Positions 26,010-35,507 of a stretch of 64,000 bases of DNA are shown here, piece after piece. Position numbers and translations under genes: made by a program. The notes beneath the pieces are model-generated. The model saw nothing but the letters and a program-made list of their open reading frames with translations, made no database searches and was not told the origin of the DNA. The first letter of the stretch is position 1, and each line of letters starts with the position of its first letter. The stretch is taken from contig NZ_CP120653.1 of the NCBI RefSeq assembly GCF_030545015.1, forward strand, positions 2,046,001 through 2,110,000, in the 5' to 3' direction. The DNA comes from Myroides sp. JBRI-B21084. GTDB taxonomy: Bacteria; Bacteroidota; Bacteroidia; Flavobacteriales; Flavobacteriaceae.

Positions 26010-27080
26010 ATGGGCATAAAATTTAGAATTGTACTATTAACCACCTTGTTAGGAGCCGTAGGTTGTGCACAACCACAAAAAAAATCATATGCAATACACA
26101 CGGTTGCATTTTATAATTTAGAAAACTTGTTTGATACCATTCGCGATGAAAGTATTTACGATGAAGAATGGACGCCAAATGGGGAAAGAAATTGGGATGG
26201 AAGAAAATACAACCAAAAATTAGAAAATTTAAGTAGAGCTATATCAGAGTTAGGTACAGACGAAAACCCTAATATGCCTACCATTCTAGGTGTTTGCGAA
26301 TTAGAAAACAAAAAGGTGTTAGAAGATTTAGTAAATATGCCTAAATTAAAAAGTGCAGCTTACGGTATTGTACACTATAATTCGCCTGATCGCAGGGGTA
26401 TTGATGTAGGTTTGTTATACCAAACAAAACATTTTAAACCTACTAGTTCAAAAAATATACCTTTATATATTTACGATAAAACACAAGATAAAGATAGTAA
26501 CAACGGAAAAGGCAAGCGTATTTATACACGTGATCAATTGTTAGTTTCAGGCTTGTTTGATGGCGAAGAGATGCATTTTATAGTAAACCACTGGCCATCA
26601 CGCTCAGGCGGTGAAAAGAAAAGTAGTCCAAACCGCGAAGCCGCTGCAGCTTTAAACAAAAAAATAATCGATTCGTTACAACAAATCAACCCAAACGCCA
26701 AAATTTTTACTATGGGCGATTTAAACGATGGACCGTATAACAAATCGGTAAAAGAAGTGTTGAACGCTAAAGGTAAAAAAGACGATGTTGAAAAAGGCGA
26801 TGTGTTTAACCCAATGTACCAATTGTATAAAGAAGGTCACGGTACAATAGCTTACCGCGATGCTTGGGATATTTTCGATCAAATAATTATTAGTGAACCT
26901 TTACTAAGCAAAGAATATTCATCATACAGATATTGGAAAACAGGTATTTTTAACAAACCATTTTTAACTCAAAAATCGGGGCAGTACAAAGGCTATCCAT
27001 TACGAAATCAGTTAAGCGGAGAACCAGGTTTTAGCGACCACTTTCCAGTTTACATATACCTAATAAAAGAACAAAATTAA
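26010..27080 (+). CDS. Secreted endonuclease/exonuclease/phosphatase family lipoprotein
   Basis: A 356-aa metal-dependent phosphoesterase of the EEP fold. Signal with lipobox LLGAVGC (C19). The family motifs are in order: VAFYNLENLFDT (Asn), GVCELEN (metal-binding Glu), VNHWPSRSGG (His), TMGDLNDGP (Asp/Asn) and FSDHFPVYI (catalytic Asp-His pair). The ATG at 26010 gives the lipobox; a frame extension of 13 codons upstream crosses the promoter. Divergent from the TonB/DUF5689 operon. It could release phosphate or nucleotides from extracellular DNA, RNA or other phosphodiesters at the cell surface. Confidence 0.87.
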   Translation: MGIKFRIVLLTTLLGAVGCAQPQKKSYAIHTVAFYNLENLFDTIRDESIYDEEWTPNGERNWDGRKYNQKLENLSRAISELGTDENPNMPTILGVCELENKKVLEDLVNMPKLKSAAYGIVHYNSPDRRGIDVGLLYQTKHFKPTSSKNIPLYIYDKTQDKDSNNGKGKRIYTRDQLLVSGLFDGEEMHFIVNHWPSRSGGEKKSSPNREAAAALNKKIIDSLQQINPNAKIFTMGDLNDGPYNKSVKEVLNAKGKKDDVEKGDVFNPMYQLYKEGHGTIAYRDAWDIFDQIIISEPLLSKEYSSYRYWKTGIFNKPFLTQKSGQYKGYPLRNQLSGEPGFSDHFPVYIYLIKEQN

Positions 27081-27085
27081 GAATT

Positions 27086-27115
27086 AAGGCTGCCCATTTG
27101 GGCAGCCTTTGTTTT
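27086..27115. terminator. Terminator after the EEP gene
   Basis: Stem AAGGCTGCCC / GGGCAGCCTT (27086-27095 with 27100-27109) with a 4-nt loop and a T-rich tail, 5 nt after the stop. Confidence 0.85.
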
Positions 27116-27220
27116 TAAAACTTATTGTAAATTAATTTTGTAGCAATTTTTTTTTCAATAACTTAGTTAGCTCTTAACTTTATAAAACGTTAAGAGCGTA
27201 TGATACACCACTAAAATTAG

Positions 27221-27229
27221 TATCTTTAC
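27221..27229 (+). promoter_or_regulatory. Possible -7 element before ricT
   Basis: TATCTTTAC differs from TAnnTTTGC by one base (A for G). It lies 47 nt before the ATG at 27277. Confidence 0.35.
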
Positions 27230-27276
27230 ACAAATTTTTATTAATTAAAACCAACAACGCAAGTTGTTCTATATAT

Positions 27277-28695
27277 ATGGCATGTACTAATTGTTCTACC
27301 AAAACAAACGATTCTGGCATACCAAAAGGCTGCGGTAGTAATGGTTCTTGTGGAACCGATAGTTGTAATAAACTAAGTGTTTTTGACTGGTTGTCTAACA
27401 TGCACTACCCATCAGGATTTGAACCTTTTGATGTAGTAGAAGTTCGTTTTAAAAACGGTAGAAAAGATTTTTATAAAAATACCGAAAAACTTTCCTTACA
27501 AATAGGCGATGTAGTTGCTACAGAAGCTAGCCCAGGGCACGATATTGGCGTTGTAACTTTAACAGGTGAATTGGTTAAAGTACAAATGAAAAAGAAAAAA
27601 GTAAATCCATACGGTGAAACTTTAAAAATTTACCGCAAAGCAACCCAAAAAGATATTGACATTTGGAGCGATGCACGTAATAAAGAAGAGCCTATGAAAG
27701 TGCGCGCACGTGAAATTGCAATTGAATTAAAGTTAGAAATGAAAATTTCTGATATTGAATTTCAAGGCGATGCATCAAAAGCTACTTTTTATTATACCGC
27801 AAACGACCGTGTTGACTTTAGACAATTAATTAAAGAATTTGCACGTGAATTCAGTATTCGTATCGAAATGAAACAAGTAGGCTTTCGTCAAGAAGCAGCT
27901 CGCTTGGGCGGTATAGGTTCATGTGGTCGTGAATTGTGTTGTTCTACTTGGTTAACCGATTTTAGAAGCGTAAATACAGCTGCAGCACGTTACCAGCAAT
28001 TGTCGTTAAATCCACAAAAATTAGCAGGTCAATGTGGTAAATTAAAGTGTTGTTTAAATTATGAATTAGATACATATTTAGACGCACTTAAAGGCATGCC
28101 CGATACCGAAACACGTATCAACACTAAAAACGGCGAATTAGTTTGCCAAAAAATTGATATTTTTAAAGAAGTAATGTGGTTTGCATATCCATCTAACAGT
28201 GCAAACTGGTTTAAATTTGAAGTAGAACAGGTAAAAGAAATGCTTGCTTTAAATAAAAAAGGTCAAGCTATTGATGCTGTTGAAGAATATGTGTTTGAAG
28301 AAGCAGCTACTACATCTTTACAAAATGTTGTAGCAGAAGATAGTTTATCGCGTTTTGATGAACCTAAGCGCAAAAAACGTCCGCAACGCAACAAGAAAAA
28401 ACCCGAAGCTAAAGACGATACAAATCCACGTGCTAAACGTACCAATGCCAATACGCAACAGCAACGTACACAGCAAAATACGGCTTTAAATACCGAGAAA
28501 GCGCCAAACAAAAACACAAAAACCAATCAGCCAACAAAAACGAATAACCAAGTTGAAAAACCTAAGGTCGATTCGGAAAGTGTTAATAATCAAGCGGATA
28601 CAAATCAAAATAAAGCACGAAAAAAGAATTTTAAAAGACCCAACAAAAATAATACAAATAAGCAAAATCAAAAGCCCAATGATAATAAGCAATAA
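27277..28695 (+). CDS. ricT: PSP1-domain protein, RicT/YaaT homologue
   Basis: A 472-aa cytoplasmic protein. The N terminus is Cys-rich (C3, C6, C19, C25, C30). A PSP1 C-terminal-type domain spans about residues 100-200. The conserved cysteine motifs GSCGRELCCSTW (about 216-227) and GQCGKLKCCLNYE (about 250-262) are those of RicT/YaaT, which in Bacillus forms an Fe-S-containing complex that influences RNase Y and mRNA processing. The last ~115 residues are a Lys/Asn/Gln-rich low-complexity tail, probably disordered and RNA-binding in character. In Flavobacteriia this gene regularly precedes gldH, as here; gldH starts 17 nt before its stop. Confidence 0.85.
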   Translation: MACTNCSTKTNDSGIPKGCGSNGSCGTDSCNKLSVFDWLSNMHYPSGFEPFDVVEVRFKNGRKDFYKNTEKLSLQIGDVVATEASPGHDIGVVTLTGELVKVQMKKKKVNPYGETLKIYRKATQKDIDIWSDARNKEEPMKVRAREIAIELKLEMKISDIEFQGDASKATFYYTANDRVDFRQLIKEFAREFSIRIEMKQVGFRQEAARLGGIGSCGRELCCSTWLTDFRSVNTAAARYQQLSLNPQKLAGQCGKLKCCLNYELDTYLDALKGMPDTETRINTKNGELVCQKIDIFKEVMWFAYPSNSANWFKFEVEQVKEMLALNKKGQAIDAVEEYVFEEAATTSLQNVVAEDSLSRFDEPKRKKRPQRNKKKPEAKDDTNPRAKRTNANTQQQRTQQNTALNTEKAPNKNTKTNQPTKTNNQVEKPKVDSESVNNQADTNQNKARKKNFKRPNKNNTNKQNQKPNDNKQ

Positions 28696-29170
28696 AAGAA
28701 ATATCTTTAAAGTTGTAGCTTTATCAACAATATTTGCGGTTATAGGTTGTACAAATACCGATTTTTTTAACGAATACCAATCCTTTAGCAACGGTTGGAA
28801 AAAAAATCAACCAGCTGTTTTTTCATTTAACTCAAAAGATACAGTTGCAAAACATAACGCATATATAAACATACGCACAAACAATAAGTATCCCTACAGC
28901 AATTTGTTTGTAATTGTAAAAACAATACCGCCAACAGGTAATGCTATTGTTGATACTTTGCAATACCAAATGGCAAATGCAGATGGCACCATGTTGGGTA
29001 GTGGCTTTAGTAATGTAAAAGAACATAAATTAATATGGCGCGAAAAAACTACATTTAAAAAACAAGGCGTTTATGAAGTAGAAATTGTTCATGCCTTAAG
29101 AAAAGTTAATCAAGTTAAAGGCGATGCTGTTTTAAACGGAATTACCGATGTTGGTTTACAAATAAAATAA
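28679..29170 (+). CDS. gldH: Gliding motility lipoprotein GldH
   Basis: Lipoprotein needed for gliding motility in Flavobacterium. The mature start follows the lipobox FAVIGC (C24), then a ~140-residue beta-rich domain with YINIRTNNKYPYSNLFVIV, FSNVKEHKLIWRE and GVYEVEIVHALRKV, as in GldH. The ATG at 28679 gives this signal; an earlier in-frame start at 28553 lies deep inside ricT and encodes only a basic stretch. It overlaps ricT by 17 nt, so translation is likely coupled. With sprE it shows that the organism has, or had, the gliding/type IX apparatus. Confidence 0.88.
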   Translation: MIISNKRNIFKVVALSTIFAVIGCTNTDFFNEYQSFSNGWKKNQPAVFSFNSKDTVAKHNAYINIRTNNKYPYSNLFVIVKTIPPTGNAIVDTLQYQMANADGTMLGSGFSNVKEHKLIWREKTTFKKQGVYEVEIVHALRKVNQVKGDAVLNGITDVGLQIK

Positions 29171-29185
29171 TTTGCATAAGATATT

Positions 29186-31528
29186 ATGGAAAAAATAGAT
29201 CAAACTAATAAAAAAGAAATATCCACAAATAAAAGATATTTTAGGTTATTTTGGAAATTATTTGGCGCAGGCCTTGCCTTTATTGTACTTATATTTGCTT
29301 TTGCAAATTGGGGTATTTTTGGGGCGATGCCTAGTTTTGATGAGTTAGAAAATCCAGCATCTAACGTAGCTACCGAAATCATTTCATCAGACGGTAAAAC
29401 ACTAGGTAAGTTTTACTTAGAAAACCGTATGCCCGTAAAATATGAAGAACTACCCGAACATTTAGTAGATGCTTTAGTTTCAACCGAAGATGAACGTTTT
29501 TATTCACACTCGGGTATCGATGCAAAAGGGACCATGCGTGCAATTTTTACAGCAGGATCTAGCGGAGGGGCTAGTACCATTTCACAACAGTTAGCTAAAA
29601 ACTTATTTCACGGTAGTTCAGGTTCAAGCAACAAGCTTTTTAGAGTAATTCAAAAAGTAAAAGAATGGATTATTGCCGTAAAATTAGAACGCCAGTATAC
29701 TAAAAACGAAATTATAGCTTATTACTTAAATACGGTTGATTTTGTGAGTAATGCATACGGAATACGTTCAGCAGCAAATATTTATTTTAACAAAGAACCT
29801 AAAAATTTAACTGTAGATGAAGCAGCAGTTTTAGTAGGTATGTTAAAAGCGCCTTCGCGTTACAATCCACGTTTTAACCCAGAGCGTGCCCAAACCAGAC
29901 GAAATGTTGTATTGGCACAAATGGAAAAAAATGGTAAGTTGAATCATTCTCAAACTGAAAAATTTCAAAATAAACCACTAAAAATAACCTATACACCTGA
30001 AACACATACTAAAGGTTACGCAACTTATTTTAGAGAATATTTACGTGATTATATGCGCAAATGGGTAAAAGAAAATCCTAAAAAAGATGGATCTACTTAC
30101 GATATTTACCGCGATGGATTACGTATTTACACAACAATAGATTCACGTATGCAAGAATATGCCGAAGAAGCTGTTGAAAAACACTTGTCTAACCTTCAAA
30201 AAGAGTTTTTTATTCAGCAAAAAGGCAATAAAAATGCACCGTTTATACAAATAAATCAAGCTGAAACAAAGAAAATAATCGACCGCGCAATGCGTAATTC
30301 TGAGCGTTGGCGACAAATGAGTGCACAAGGAAAAGAAGAAGATGAAATTATAAAATCGTTCAGTAAAAAAACCAAAATGGCCATTTTTACTTGGAAAGGC
30401 GAGAAGGACACCTTAATGACTCCTTTAGATTCTATTGTGTATTACAAACACTTTTTACAATCGGGTATGATGTCTATGGATCCAACAACAGGTAACGTTA
30501 AAGCTTGGGTAGGTGGTATAGATTATAAACATTTTCAGTATGATCACGTTGCTCAAGGTGCACGCCAAGTTGGTTCAACTTTTAAACCTTTTGTTTATGC
30601 AACTGCCATAGATCAACTTGGAATGAGTCCTTGCGATTATATTTACGACGGCCCATTTACAATGCCTAAAGGGCGTTATGGTATTTTACAACCTTGGTCG
30701 CCAAAAAACTCAGCCAATAAATACTATGGTTCTGTAACAATGAAATATGCCTTAGCGCAATCTTTAAACACCGTTACTGCTCGTTTAATGGATCGTGTAG
30801 GACCAAAAGCAGTTATAGATTTATGCCGAGATTTAGGTGTTAAATCAGATATTCCAGCATCGCCAGCTATTGCATTAGGTGCCGTTGAGATTACAGTGAG
30901 CGATATGGTGGCCGCTTATAGTACTTTTGCAAACCAAGGGGTTTACGTAAAACCACGATTTATAAATAAAATAACAGATAAAAACGGTGTAGTTTTATTC
31001 GAATCAAAACCAGAAACTCGCGATGTAATGAATAAAGACATTGCTTATGCCATAGTAAAATTACTTGAAGGTGTTACCGAAGGTGGTTCTGGTGGACGTT
31101 TGCGTTATACAGGTGGTGGTGGTGCAGGTTACCATGCCATGACTGGATACCCATATGCATTTAAAAACCCAATTGCTGGTAAAACTGGTACAACACAAAA
31201 CAATTCCGATGGATGGTTTATTGGTATGGTTCCAAATTTAGTTACAGGTGTTTGGGTTGGTAACGAAGACCGTGCAGCTCATTTTAAATCAACCGTTTAT
31301 GGGCAAGGTGCTACTATGGCTTTACCTATTTGGGGTATTTTTATGAAGAAATGTTATGCTGATAAATCACTTTACGTTTCCGACGAAGATTTTGAACGTC
31401 CATCAAACATCAGTGTTTTAGTAGATTGTTGGAAACGTGTTTCAAACGATTCAGTAAGTACAGGTAATGATAAAAAAGATAGTTTAGCAACACCAACCGA
31501 AAGTGTGCCAAAAGAATTTGATTTTTAA
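29186..31528 (+). CDS. Class A penicillin-binding protein (PBP1A type)
   Basis: Bifunctional peptidoglycan synthase, 780 aa. One N-terminal membrane anchor (about residues 22-48) is followed by a GT51 glycosyltransferase domain with VSTEDERFYSHSGID and GASTISQQLAKNLF. The transpeptidase domain has the active-site tetrad in RQVGSTFKPF (SxxK), a central SLN in YALAQSLNTVTA, and KTGTTQ near residue 670. A short Ser/Thr-rich tail follows. It starts 15 nt after gldH and ends at a strong terminator, so it probably closes the ricT-gldH unit. Confidence 0.94.
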   Translation: MEKIDQTNKKEISTNKRYFRLFWKLFGAGLAFIVLIFAFANWGIFGAMPSFDELENPASNVATEIISSDGKTLGKFYLENRMPVKYEELPEHLVDALVSTEDERFYSHSGIDAKGTMRAIFTAGSSGGASTISQQLAKNLFHGSSGSSNKLFRVIQKVKEWIIAVKLERQYTKNEIIAYYLNTVDFVSNAYGIRSAANIYFNKEPKNLTVDEAAVLVGMLKAPSRYNPRFNPERAQTRRNVVLAQMEKNGKLNHSQTEKFQNKPLKITYTPETHTKGYATYFREYLRDYMRKWVKENPKKDGSTYDIYRDGLRIYTTIDSRMQEYAEEAVEKHLSNLQKEFFIQQKGNKNAPFIQINQAETKKIIDRAMRNSERWRQMSAQGKEEDEIIKSFSKKTKMAIFTWKGEKDTLMTPLDSIVYYKHFLQSGMMSMDPTTGNVKAWVGGIDYKHFQYDHVAQGARQVGSTFKPFVYATAIDQLGMSPCDYIYDGPFTMPKGRYGILQPWSPKNSANKYYGSVTMKYALAQSLNTVTARLMDRVGPKAVIDLCRDLGVKSDIPASPAIALGAVEITVSDMVAAYSTFANQGVYVKPRFINKITDKNGVVLFESKPETRDVMNKDIAYAIVKLLEGVTEGGSGGRLRYTGGGGAGYHAMTGYPYAFKNPIAGKTGTTQNNSDGWFIGMVPNLVTGVWVGNEDRAAHFKSTVYGQGATMALPIWGIFMKKCYADKSLYVSDEDFERPSNISVLVDCWKRVSNDSVSTGNDKKDSLATPTESVPKEFDF

Positions 31529-31533
31529 TATTT

Positions 31534-31566
31534 AAACGACTTCCTATTATGAAGTCGTTTTTTTTT
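31534..31566 (+). terminator. Intrinsic terminator after PBP1A
   Basis: 10-bp stem AAACGACTTC / GAAGTCGTTT (31534-31543 with 31551-31560), 7-nt loop, followed by a T-run. Confidence 0.88.
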
Positions 31567-31598
31567 ATATTTTTATACCACAAACAATCTAAAAAATT

Positions 31599-32300
31599 AT
31601 GATTAATAAAAAGGTTGCTAATGCACAAGAAGCATTACACGATGTACAAGATAATCAAACCATTATGGTTGGAGGTTTTGGGTTAAGTGGAATTCCTGAA
31701 AATTCAATAGCCGAGTTGGTTCGCAAAAATGTAACAGGCTTAACATGCATTTCAAACAACGCAGGGGTTGATGATTTTGGTTTGGGCTTATTATTACAAA
31801 AGCGCCAAGTAAAAAAAATGATTGCATCTTACGTTGGTGAAAATGCCGAATTTGAACGCCAAATGTTAAGCGGTGAATTAGATGTAGAACTTACTCCACA
31901 AGGAACTTTAGCCGAAAAATGCCGTGCTGCACAAGCAGGTATTCCCGCTTTCTTTACACCTGCAGGTTATGGAACTGAAGTTGCACAAGGAAAAGAAACC
32001 CGTGAATTTAACGGTAAAATGTATGTAATGGAAGAAGCTTATAAAGCTGATTTTGCCATTGTAAAAGCTTGGAAAGGCGATGAAGCTGGAAATTTAATTT
32101 TTCGCGGTACAGCACGCAATTTTAATGCGTGTATGGCGGGTGCAGGCAAAATTACAATTGCCGAAGTGGAAGAGTTGGTACCTGCTGGTCAGTTAGATCC
32201 TAACCAAATACATATTCCAGGAATTTATGTAAAACGTATTTTTCAAGGAGAAAACTACGAAAAAAGAATTGAACAACGAACTGTACGTAAAAGAGATTAA
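31599..32300 (+). CDS. scoA: 3-oxoacid CoA-transferase subunit A
   Basis: Alpha subunit (233 aa) of succinyl-CoA:3-oxoacid CoA-transferase, which moves CoA from succinyl-CoA to acetoacetate. The N-terminal motif [13 protein letters not shown] and the [16 protein letters not shown] segment are characteristic. Acetoacetate is an end product of tyrosine breakdown, and the enzymes for that (HPPD, homogentisate dioxygenase) are encoded 8-11 kb downstream. Subunit B follows after 2 nt. A start at 31599 is supported by the A-rich leader. Confidence 0.93.
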   Translation: MINKKVANAQEALHDVQDNQTIMVGGFGLSGIPENSIAELVRKNVTGLTCISNNAGVDDFGLGLLLQKRQVKKMIASYVGENAEFERQMLSGELDVELTPQGTLAEKCRAAQAGIPAFFTPAGYGTEVAQGKETREFNGKMYVMEEAYKADFAIVKAWKGDEAGNLIFRGTARNFNACMAGAGKITIAEVEELVPAGQLDPNQIHIPGIYVKRIFQGENYEKRIEQRTVRKRD

Positions 32301-32302
32301 TT

Positions 32303-32959
32303 ATGGCATTAGATAAAATTGGAATTGCAAAGCGTATTGCTAAAGAACTGCAAGATGGTTTTTATGTGAATTTAGGAATTGGTATTCCAACTTTGGTTGC
32401 AAACTATGTACCTGAAGGTATGAATGTAGAATTTCAATCTGAAAACGGAGTACTTGGCATGGGACCTTTTCCTTTTGAAGGAGAAGAAGATGCTGATATT
32501 ATAAATGCAGGTAAACAAACCATTACAACTTTACCAGGTGCTGTTTTCTTTGATTCGGCTACAAGTTTTGGTATGATACGTTCACAACATGTTGATTTAA
32601 CTATTTTAGGTGCAATGGAAGTTTCAGAAAACGGTGATATTGCCAACTGGAAAATTCCTGGAAAAATGGTGAAAGGTATGGGCGGTGCCATGGATTTAGT
32701 TGCTTCGGCAGAAAATATTATTGTTGCCATGATGCACGTAAACAAAGCAGGCGAATCTAAAATACTTAAGCAATGTACATTGCCTTTAACGGGTGTTGGC
32801 TGTGTTAAAAAAGTAGTAACAGAATTAGCAGTTTTAGAAATTACCCCAAATGGGTTTAAACTTTTAGAACGCGCACCTGGTGTTAGCGTTGAAGATATTA
32901 TTAAAGCTACTGAAGCTGATTTAATTATTGAAGGAACAATTCCAGAAATGGTTCTTTAA
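32303..32959 (+). CDS. scoB: 3-oxoacid CoA-transferase subunit B
   Basis: Beta subunit (218 aa) carrying the catalytic glutamate E47 in FQSENGVLGMG, to which CoA is transiently attached, plus the conserved NLGIGIPTLVANY near residue 23. It forms the heterotetramer with ScoA encoded 2 nt upstream. Complete and of normal length. The next gene, an AI-2E-family permease, begins 3 nt after the stop and may share the transcript. Confidence 0.94.
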   Translation: MALDKIGIAKRIAKELQDGFYVNLGIGIPTLVANYVPEGMNVEFQSENGVLGMGPFPFEGEEDADIINAGKQTITTLPGAVFFDSATSFGMIRSQHVDLTILGAMEVSENGDIANWKIPGKMVKGMGGAMDLVASAENIIVAMMHVNKAGESKILKQCTLPLTGVGCVKKVVTELAVLEITPNGFKLLERAPGVSVEDIIKATEADLIIEGTIPEMVL

Positions 32960-32962
32960 AAA

Positions 32963-34198
32963 ATGAATAAAGAAAATAGAAATAAACACTCAAGCTTATC
33001 TAATAACAACAAACAATCTGTTGCTTTTGTTATTAGGTTGGCTTGTGTTTTGTTTAGTTTAATTGCTATTGTTTATATTAGTGTTGTAGGTAAAACAGTG
33101 TTGGTACCCTTAGTTATGGGGTTTTTAGTATCAATGCTTTTGTTGCCTTTTGCAAATTTTCAAGAAAGAAAACTAAAATTTCCGCGAATTTTATCTTCAT
33201 TAATAGCACCTATATTGTTTAGTTTGGTTGTTATTAGTGTTATTTTTTTGATAGGTACGCAAATGGCACAATTTACTCAAGACTTGCCAGAGTTTCAACT
33301 TCAAATGGAACGCATTTTTCACGATGTACAAACTTTTGTTTACAACCGTTTTGGCGTTTCAGAAGAAGATCAAATTAAATACATTGCCAAAAATCTAGAC
33401 GAAGTTTTAAAACGTGGTTCCGGATTTGTTGGTACAGCATTATCATCGGTTACATCAACTTTAGCTTCGGCTACATTTGTGTTCTTAGCAACTTTTTTCT
33501 TTTTGTTGTACCGAAGCCATTTGGTTAAATTTTTAATATGGTGTTTTCCTCCAAAAGATCAAAGAAAAGTAAAGGAAGTTGTTGTTGAAATTCAAATCAT
33601 TATAAAACAATATATTTTTGGCTTGTTTTTGCAATTATTAGCCGTTTCAACTTTAATGTTTATTGCCTACAGTATTATTGGTATAAAATACGCCTTATTA
33701 TTTGCTATTTTGTGTGGTGTTTTAAACCTAATACCCTACGTTGGTATTTTTACTGCTACTGTTTTAGCTGCTTTAGTAACTTTAGCTACTGGTCAACCTA
33801 TACAAGCAATTTGGGTAGTTGTAGTCGTTATTGTTGTTAATTCTATTGACGGAAATATTATTACACCTAAAATTATAGGCTCAAAAGTTGCGTTAAATTC
33901 TTTTGTGGTATTGTTCGGTATTGTTATTGCCGAATCTATTTGGGGCATTGCGGGTATGTTTCTAGCGATACCTATTTTGGCTATTTGTAAAATTATTTTT
34001 GATAATGTTGATGGATTACGTCCTTATGGTTTTGTTTTAGGCGAAGAAGATGCACCTACGCCTTTTTTTGAAAAATATTACAACAGATATTTGTATAGAA
34101 AACCTAAAACTACAATTTTACCTAAATCAGAACCCGAAAAAGAACAAATTACTACAGAAAATTCTGATAATAAAGAATCTGACGAGACCAAAGTTTAA
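32963..34198 (+). CDS. AI-2E family transporter (PerM/TqsA-like)
   Basis: A 411-aa inner-membrane protein with two N-terminal helices, a polar segment of about 100 residues, then five to six further helices, the layout of the AI-2E exporter/PerM family. Recognisable parts are GILNLIPY-like GVLNLIPYVGIFTATV and NSIDGNIITPKIIGSK in the second half. The C-terminal ~45 residues are charged and variable. Members export quorum signals, or act in cell-wall or Na+/H+ physiology; the substrate here cannot be told. It lies 3 nt after scoB. Confidence 0.85.
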   Translation: MNKENRNKHSSLSNNNKQSVAFVIRLACVLFSLIAIVYISVVGKTVLVPLVMGFLVSMLLLPFANFQERKLKFPRILSSLIAPILFSLVVISVIFLIGTQMAQFTQDLPEFQLQMERIFHDVQTFVYNRFGVSEEDQIKYIAKNLDEVLKRGSGFVGTALSSVTSTLASATFVFLATFFFLLYRSHLVKFLIWCFPPKDQRKVKEVVVEIQIIIKQYIFGLFLQLLAVSTLMFIAYSIIGIKYALLFAILCGVLNLIPYVGIFTATVLAALVTLATGQPIQAIWVVVVVIVVNSIDGNIITPKIIGSKVALNSFVVLFGIVIAESIWGIAGMFLAIPILAICKIIFDNVDGLRPYGFVLGEEDAPTPFFEKYYNRYLYRKPKTTILPKSEPEKEQITTENSDNKESDETKV

Positions 34199-34245
34199 TC
34201 CTATTTCAAACTTTTAATTTAAAAAAATCGACCAATCTATTTTAC

Positions 34246-34253
34246 TACCTTTG
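34246..34253 (+). promoter_or_regulatory. -7 promoter element before the RlmI-like gene
   Basis: TACCTTTG matches TAnnTTTG and ends 15 nt before the ATG at 34269, the spacing seen before several genes in this window. Confidence 0.6.
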
Positions 34254-34268
34254 TAAAAAAATATTTCA

Positions 34269-35438
34269 ATGGAATTTGAAAAGGTTATATTAAAACAAGG
34301 AAAAGAAAAATCGGTTTTACGTAAACATCCTTGGATTTTTAGTGGAGCAGTTTATGGAGTTAGTAGTGAGTTAGAAGACGGCCAAATGGTTGATGTTACT
34401 ACTTACAATGGTGCGCACTTAGCAACTGGTTTTTACAGCAACAAAGGTAGTATTGCAATACGCGTACTTACTTTTGCCGATGAGGTTTTTAACGATGATT
34501 TTTGGAAAAATAAACTAGTCGCTGCTTGGCAATTACGCCAAAACTTACTAAACAGCAACGAAACCAATGCTTTTAGATTAATTCATGGAGAAGGCGATGG
34601 AATTCCTGGTTTAATTATAGATTTTTATAACAATAATTTTGTTATTCAGGCACATTCATCAGGCATATACTTTAATATTCGTAAAATAGCTGATGCAATA
34701 AAAGAATGCTTTCCTAATTTTTGTGAAACTATTTACTGTAAAAGTGCACAAACTTTACCAAATACAGGTACCGATTTTCATTTATTTGGAACAAATAACG
34801 AAACCATTGCTATAGAAAACAATATACAATTTCATGTAAATTGGGTGGAAGGTCAAAAAACAGGTTTCTTTTTAGATCAACGCGAAAACAGAAAGCTTTT
34901 ACAACGTTATTCACACGGTAAAAAAGTATTAAATACGTTTTGTTATACTGGCGGATTTTCTATTTATGCAATGCAAGCAGGTGCTAGTTTGGTAACATCT
35001 GTCGATATTTCTGAAAAAGCAGTAAAACTGGCTGCACAAAACATGGATTTAAATTTTGCAAATAGCAACCATCAAGCTATAGCTTCAGACGTGTTTGAAT
35101 TTTTGAAAGAAAATAAAAATAAATACGAAGTAATTGTTTTAGATCCACCCGCATTTGCAAAAAACATAAAAAGTAAGCATACCGCAACCCAAGCATACAA
35201 GCGTTTAAACATTGCTGGTTTAAAAACTATTTCAAAAGGTGGCTTTTTATTTACTTTTTCATGTTCACAAGTAATAGACGATGTTCTTTTTTACAACACC
35301 ATTGCTGCAGCAGCTATTGAAGCAGGTAGAAAAGTACGTGTTTTACATAAACTTTCACAAGGACCAGATCATCCTGTAAATATGTTTCACCCTGAAGGTT
35401 CTTATTTAAAAGGATTGGTGCTGTATATTGAAGATTAA
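34269..35438 (+). CDS. RlmI-like class I SAM-dependent rRNA methyltransferase
   Basis: A 389-aa enzyme with an N-terminal PUA domain (LRKHPWIFSGAV, FYSNKGSIAIRVL), the linker GQKTGFFLDQRENR, and a Rossmann methyltransferase domain with VLNTFCYTGGFSIYA (SAM site) and VLDPPAFAKN (catalytic-loop motif). The family includes RlmI, which makes m5C1962 in 23S rRNA; a pseudouridine or other cytosine target is possible in this phylum. It has its own promoter and is followed by a bidirectional terminator. Confidence 0.88.
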   Translation: MEFEKVILKQGKEKSVLRKHPWIFSGAVYGVSSELEDGQMVDVTTYNGAHLATGFYSNKGSIAIRVLTFADEVFNDDFWKNKLVAAWQLRQNLLNSNETNAFRLIHGEGDGIPGLIIDFYNNNFVIQAHSSGIYFNIRKIADAIKECFPNFCETIYCKSAQTLPNTGTDFHLFGTNNETIAIENNIQFHVNWVEGQKTGFFLDQRENRKLLQRYSHGKKVLNTFCYTGGFSIYAMQAGASLVTSVDISEKAVKLAAQNMDLNFANSNHQAIASDVFEFLKENKNKYEVIVLDPPAFAKNIKSKHTATQAYKRLNIAGLKTISKGGFLFTFSCSQVIDDVLFYNTIAAAAIEAGRKVRVLHKLSQGPDHPVNMFHPEGSYLKGLVLYIED

Positions 35439-35454
35439 TATGTACATTATAAAT

Positions 35455-35497
35455 AAACCCCATTGCATTTTTATTTTACAATGGGGTTTGTTTTTTT
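35455..35497. terminator. Bidirectional terminator between the RlmI-like gene and pgi
   Basis: 11-bp stem AAACCCCATTG / CAATGGGGTTT (35455-35465 with 35479-35489) followed by a T-run; A-rich on the other side, so it can also end the minus-strand pgi transcript. Confidence 0.85.
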
Positions 35498-35507
35498 TAT
35501 TAATAGT

